The notes under the pieces: generated by a model
Databases searched by the model: none
Told to the model about the DNA's origin: nothing
Seen by the model: only the letters and a program-made list of their open reading frames with translations
Program-made: the position numbers and the translations under genes
Part shown: piece by piece, positions 6,779 through 9,445 of the stretch
Layout of the letters: each line of letters begins with the position of its first letter
Numbering within the stretch: position 1 is the first letter of the stretch
Source of the DNA: JADZGC01 sp964391595
Lineage (GTDB): Bacteria > Patescibacteriota > Saccharimonadia > CAILAD01 > GCA-016700035
Assembly: GCA_964391595.1 (NCBI GenBank)
Contig: CAYMMM010000028.1
Location: 1 to 9,445 of the forward strand
DNA: 9,445 nucleotides
Reading direction: 5' to 3'

Positions 6779-7185
6779 ACTATTGGATGCTCCGCGAGAT
6801 ATCTACGAATCTTTTCGGCTTCTTGCGACAACTCAGCTTGTTCTGCAGGCTTTGCGCTCGCTGCATCAATGTCGGACTCCTTGTACTGCGGCAAAACATG
6901 CACATGTGTGTGATCAGGCATATCTGCACCAGATACGATTAAGGCAACTTTTGGTGGGTCATACACAGCCTTGAGCGCGTGCATCATCTGTCGCACAACC
7001 CCCATAAGTCGCTCATAGATCCTTTGCTCCAAGTCCTCGAAGTTCCCCGTCTCGGCGACAGGAATGACGAGCACATGACCAGGATTATGTGGGGCGATTG
7101 TCATGATTACAAATACTACTTCATCTTGAAACAGTATTTGGCCCGGCAATTCACCGAGACGAACTTTTGTAAAAACACTCGACAT
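6775..7185 (-). CDS. HIT family (histidine triad) nucleotide hydrolase/transferase
   Basis: HIT proteins cleave phosphoramidates and related nucleotide conjugates such as AMP-lysine or dinucleoside polyphosphates, using a histidine nucleophile. The 136-aa protein has the family core: ELPGQILFQDEVVFVIM, then PHNPGHVLVIPV (32-43), then the triad DHTHVHVLPQ with histidines at 92, 94 and 96. H94 is the expected nucleophile. The N-terminal CxxC zinc site seen in some HINT proteins is absent (SSVFTKV instead). A C-terminal tail of about 35 residues is helical and charged. ATG 7185 lies 7 nt after the purF stop, and the TGA overlaps the uppP ATG. The physiological substrate cannot be inferred from the neighbours. 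Confidence 0.94.
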   Translation of the reverse strand: MSSVFTKVRLGELPGQILFQDEVVFVIMTIAPHNPGHVLVIPVAETGNFEDLEQRIYERLMGVVRQMMHALKAVYDPPKVALIVSGADMPDHTHVHVLPQYKESDIDAASAKPAEQAELSQEAEKIRRYLAEHPIV

Positions 7186-7192
7186 AGTAACC

Positions 7193-8614
7193 CTATACTA
7201 CCGCATTTATCGCCAGCTTTGCTTGTATCTCAGCTACTTCCTCGGCTCTTTCGCGCAAATCTATCGGATATTCACCATTAAAACACGCCAGGCACAGCGA
7301 CTCGCGAGGTCGATCAATTGCAGACAGCATGCCATCTATCGAGAGGTAGCCAAGACTATCGGCGCCTATCGCCTGGCTGATTTTGCGTGCTTCAACGAGA
7401 TCTGCCGCAATTAATTTCTTTTGATCGGGTGTATCGATGCCATAGAAATCTGGGTACAAAACGGGTGGTGAGCTCACACGTACATGCACAGATTTTGCCC
7501 CGGCCGCCCGAACAAGCGCAATAATCTGCTTGGTGGTCGTACCCCGCACGATCGAGTCGTCTACCAAGACGACATCCTTACCCGCAACGACTTCAGGCAA
7601 TGGATTCAGCTTCATAGACACCGCTCGCTCTCTCACGGTTTGATCCGGCGTAATGAACGTACGGTGGATGTAGCGGTTTTTAATAAGCCCGTGATCAAAA
7701 TCGATACATGACTCCTGAGCATACCCCAGCGCAGCCGGGATCGCCGAATCAGGAACCGGAATTACAACGTCAGCTTTTACAGGCTGTTCTTTTGCAAGCT
7801 GTACCCCCAAGCGACGCCTCACCTCATTTACGCGCTGCCCCTGCAACAAGCTGTCGGGGCGCGCAAAGTAAATATATTCAAATACTTCCAACTTTTCATC
7901 GGCAATGTCTATCTGTTCAGAGTAGAGCACTCCATCCCGAATCTCGACGAGCTCGCCCGGCACAACATCGCGCTCAAAGGTTGCACCCACGATATCAAAG
8001 GCGCAACTCTCTGAGGCAATCACATATCCTCCTCCTGGGAGACGCCCGATAGAAAGAGGACGAATGCCATTGCGATCCCGAAAGGCGATCAGACGATGAT
8101 GACTGAGCATAAGACAGGAGAATGCCCCAGTAAAGAGCGGCCACGCCATCTTGAGTGCCTCAACTGGAGACTTACCATGATATCGCCAATAGCGAATCGC
8201 ATCTGCCATCATCTCGGTATCATTACTACCAGACTTCAGAAGCCGTTTTGCTCGCAAGAATGCCTCGAGAGCAGTAGTTGATGGCAGGTTACCATTATGA
8301 GCTAGTGCGATAACATCGTCGCCCCTGAGCACGGGTTGCGCGTGACTATCGTGCTTACCACCTGAAGTTGCATAGCGGTTATGTCCGATTGCCGCGAAAC
8401 CCTTCAAGGCTTCAATTGAATCATCTGTAAAAGCTTGTGCAACAAGTCCTGGTCGTTTATGTGAATAAAAACGCTCACCATCTGTTGTAACAATACCAGA
8501 GCTTTCTTGACCGCGGTGCTGAAGCGCAGACAACCCATAATAGGTTAGTCGTGCAACATCCTCACCGGCTGCATATACCCCAAAAACCCCGCATTTTTCG
8601 CCTTGAAGCTCCAT
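7193..8614 (-). CDS. purF: Amidophosphoribosyltransferase (PurF)
   Basis: PurF makes 5-phosphoribosylamine from PRPP and glutamine, the first step of de novo purine synthesis. From ATG 8614 it is 473 aa. The glutaminase nucleophile is C8 in EKCGVFGV, so a seven-residue propeptide must be removed, as in Bacillus-type PurF. Class II glutaminase motifs GHNRYATSG and LAHNGNL are present. The phosphoribosyltransferase domain has the PRPP loop VVLVDDSIVRGTT (348-360). The C-terminus keeps CLAC (C441, C444), but the two other cysteines of the Fe-S family members are E243 and D389. ATG 8614 is preferred because AGGG lies 6 nt upstream; ATG 8626 is possible but has no ribosome binding site. The frame continues open through the tRNA-Pro gene, which is not protein-coding. 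No other purine gene is in the window. Confidence 0.95.
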   Translation of the reverse strand: MELQGEKCGVFGVYAAGEDVARLTYYGLSALQHRGQESSGIVTTDGERFYSHKRPGLVAQAFTDDSIEALKGFAAIGHNRYATSGGKHDSHAQPVLRGDDVIALAHNGNLPSTTALEAFLRAKRLLKSGSNDTEMMADAIRYWRYHGKSPVEALKMAWPLFTGAFSCLMLSHHRLIAFRDRNGIRPLSIGRLPGGGYVIASESCAFDIVGATFERDVVPGELVEIRDGVLYSEQIDIADEKLEVFEYIYFARPDSLLQGQRVNEVRRRLGVQLAKEQPVKADVVIPVPDSAIPAALGYAQESCIDFDHGLIKNRYIHRTFITPDQTVRERAVSMKLNPLPEVVAGKDVVLVDDSIVRGTTTKQIIALVRAAGAKSVHVRVSSPPVLYPDFYGIDTPDQKKLIAADLVEARKISQAIGADSLGYLSIDGMLSAIDRPRESLCLACFNGEYPIDLRERAEEVAEIQAKLAINAVV

Positions 8615-8619
8615 ATCAT

Positions 8620-8623
8620 CCCT
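8620..8623 (-). promoter_or_regulatory. Ribosome binding site deciding the purF start
   Basis: AGGG on the minus strand lies 6 nt before ATG 8614, between the tRNA 3' end and the gene. It overlaps the codon after the alternative ATG 8626 and favours the downstream ATG. Confidence 0.55.
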
Positions 8624-8628
8624 CATTA

Positions 8629-8705
8629 TGGTCGGGGTGACAGGACTCGAACCTGCGACCTCACGGCCCCCAGCCGTACGCGCTAGCCAACTGCGCCACA
8701 CCCCG
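8629..8705 (-). tRNA. tRNA-Pro (anticodon GGG)
   Basis: The minus strand folds as a complete cloverleaf. The acceptor stem is CGGGGTG/CACCCCG, the D arm GCGC/GCGC, the anticodon stem TACGG/CCGTG with a terminal U-G pair, and the T arm GCAGG/CCTGT around TTCGAGT. The anticodon loop CTGGGGG puts GGG at positions 34-36, with G37 as usual for tRNA-Pro. The C1-G72 pair and A73 also fit bacterial proline tRNA. CCA is encoded (8631-8629). It lies 14 nt before purF on the same strand and is probably co-transcribed with it. Confidence 0.98.
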
Positions 8706-8726
8706 CAAACCCCCGACATTACCTTC

Positions 8727-8735
8727 ATTGTACCA
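8727..8735 (-). promoter_or_regulatory. Predicted extended -10 promoter for tRNA-Pro/purF
   Basis: TGGTACAAT on the minus strand is an extended -10 element (TGn plus TACAAT). Transcription would begin near 8720, giving a tRNA leader of about 15 nt. No good -35 is present at 16-18 nt, as is usual with extended -10 promoters. The same nine bases precede the sugar-transferase gene. Confidence 0.55.
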
Positions 8736-8791
8736 GCTTTAGAAAAGCAATGAGAGGTGTATTTCTAGGATTTATCTCCACTTACGCGCCC

Positions 8792-8820
8792 TTGACGCAA
8801 CGCATGACATACATAATAAT
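8792..8820 (+). promoter_or_regulatory. Predicted sigma70-type promoter for the PaaX-like gene
   Basis: TTGACG (8792-8797) and AATAAT (8815-8820) are 17 nt apart, each one base from consensus. The predicted start near 8827 falls only about 5 nt before the ATG at 8832, so the message would be leaderless or nearly so. No ribosome binding site is visible. Confidence 0.5.
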
Positions 8821-8831
8821 AGTGCTTGAGC

Positions 8832-9377
8832 ATGAACACTATGCAACCAAACAAATCACATACTCTTCTCGCCAAGATAGGTATGCGTGACGTTACTCCC
8901 GAAAGCCAACTCCTAAAGGATCGGGGCCTCTTAGAGCTATTCAGCTGGGGATCGGATCGTGCACCACGTGCCCGCATCAAAGACACGCTCGCCTTACTTG
9001 TAAAACAGAAGGACATTACGCTTGGCTCAATCGATGGCGAGCGAATTTATCGTTTAAGTAGTAGCGGCAAACTCAAACTCCAACTCTCTCATTATAGAAT
9101 CGCCGCTTCCAAAAGGCCTACCCACTGGAATCAGCGCTGGCACTTCGTCACCTACCAGATACCAGAATCAAAGAAGGTAGCACGCAATCAATTTATAATC
9201 GAAATAAAGCGTATTGGCTTCCGACGCTACTCACCCGCACTGTGGATATATCCGCATGATGTATCACGAGCCGTGCAGCAAATAGCCGAGTTCTATCAAG
9301 TTGCACAGTATGTAGACTTTCTTCGCGCTGACACAGTCTCAAAGCCCGCCATCTGGCGCAAGCACTTCAAGATCTAG
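8832..9377 (+). CDS. PaaX-like winged-helix protein with a Cas2-like domain
   Basis: This is a probable DNA-binding regulator. The 181-aa protein has an N-terminal winged-helix-like part (roughly residues 22-85) ending in ERIYRLSSSGK. A ferredoxin-like domain resembling the PaaX central domain and Cas2 follows: WNQRWHFVTYQIPESKK, R-x-x-F, IKRIGFRRYSPALWIYPHD (about 99-143). The canonical PaaX C-terminal domain is missing; PaaX is about 300 aa. In Cas2 nucleases and in many PaaX proteins the first strand ends in Asp; here that position is Gln (TYQIPE), so nuclease activity is unlikely. There is no CRISPR array or other cas gene. Starts at TTG 8826, ATG 8832 and ATG 8841 are possible; ATG 8832 was chosen because it is the first ATG behind the predicted promoter. 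It is divergent from tRNA-Pro. Its target and ligand are unknown. Confidence 0.8.
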   Translation: MNTMQPNKSHTLLAKIGMRDVTPESQLLKDRGLLELFSWGSDRAPRARIKDTLALLVKQKDITLGSIDGERIYRLSSSGKLKLQLSHYRIAASKRPTHWNQRWHFVTYQIPESKKVARNQFIIEIKRIGFRRYSPALWIYPHDVSRAVQQIAEFYQVAQYVDFLRADTVSKPAIWRKHFKI

Positions 9378-9445
9378 AACAAGATTAATAAAAACTCCCC
9401 AAACGTCGGAGGCGGTATCTTCCCTGGCAACAAACCAGGTGGGTG
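9374..9445 (-). CDS. Possible 3' end of an unidentified minus-strand gene (partial)
   Basis: From the right edge the minus strand is open for 23 codons, ending in TAG at 9376-9374, with a C-terminus reading PPGLLPGKIPPPTFGEFLL. The stop overlaps the stop of the PaaX-like gene on the other strand, which suits convergent gene ends in this compact genome. The stretch is too short to identify a family, and the plus strand is open here too, so this is a weak call. Confidence 0.3.
   Translation of the reverse strand, partial: HPPGLLPGKIPPPTFGEFLLILF

Noticed and set aside
6492..6974. 160-codon plus-strand open frame
   Set aside because: It lies antisense to uppP and the HIT gene, both of which have intact motifs.
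8615..8728. N-terminal extension of PurF by 38 residues
   Set aside because: The extension is a translation of the tRNA-Pro gene and its leader; peptides such as GREVAGSSPVTPT are a known artefact of reading tRNA genes as protein. PurF homology begins at the cysteine of EKCGVFGV.
8832..9377. CRISPR-Cas locus marked by a Cas2 gene
   Set aside because: No repeat-spacer array or other cas gene is present, and the metal-binding Asp of Cas2 is missing.

Overview
The window looks like part of a small bacterial chromosome, most likely from the Candidate Phyla Radiation (Patescibacteria). This is an inference. It rests on tightly packed genes with many short overlaps, a DUF4012 protein next to a polysaccharide glycosyltransferase and a polyprenyl sugar-phosphate transferase, and a short PaaX/Cas2-like protein without CRISPR. 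None of these is diagnostic alone, and I cannot name a class. UGA is a real stop at three genes, two of them in stop/start overlaps, so the UGA-glycine code of Gracilibacteria/Absconditabacteria does not apply here.

Left part, + strand (46-1101): the classic translation operon infC-rpmI-rplT (IF3, L35, L20). infC has no ATG, GTG or TTG at its expected N-terminus. The only well-placed start is an ATT behind an AGGAG, the same rare start used in E. coli and Bacillus. infC overlaps rpmI by 35 nt, and rpmI overlaps rplT by one base.

Middle left, - strand (5085 down to 1128): a compact envelope-polysaccharide unit. A polyprenyl-phosphate sugar-1-phosphate transferase would load the first sugar on the lipid carrier, a GT4 glycosyltransferase would extend it, and a membrane-anchored DUF4012 protein of unknown function follows. 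A promoter with an extended -10 sits just before the first gene, and a perfect 13-bp inverted repeat sits just before the promoter.

Centre, - strand (5560-5171): rnpB, the class A RNase P RNA, with its own good sigma70-type promoter embedded in the end of the preceding rnhA gene.

Right part, - strand (8705 down to 5583): tRNA-Pro(GGG), purF, a HIT hydrolase, uppP and rnhA form one tightly spaced chain. The purF start lies 14 nt behind the tRNA 3' end. UppP regenerates undecaprenyl phosphate, the lipid carrier that the sugar transferase uses, so the two minus-strand units are functionally linked. purF keeps its glutaminase and PRPP motifs but has Glu and Asp where the Fe-S form of the family has two cluster-binding cysteines.

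Far right, + strand (8832-9377): a PaaX-like winged-helix plus Cas2-like protein, transcribed divergently from the tRNA. Its stop overlaps the stop of a possible minus-strand gene running off the window.

Most of the window is ordinary housekeeping. I see no mobile element, CRISPR array or clearly new system. The items most worth a second look are the purF metal-site substitutions, the tRNA-purF junction, the inverted repeat between rnpB and the sugar-transferase promoter, and the altered peripheral helices of the RNase P RNA.
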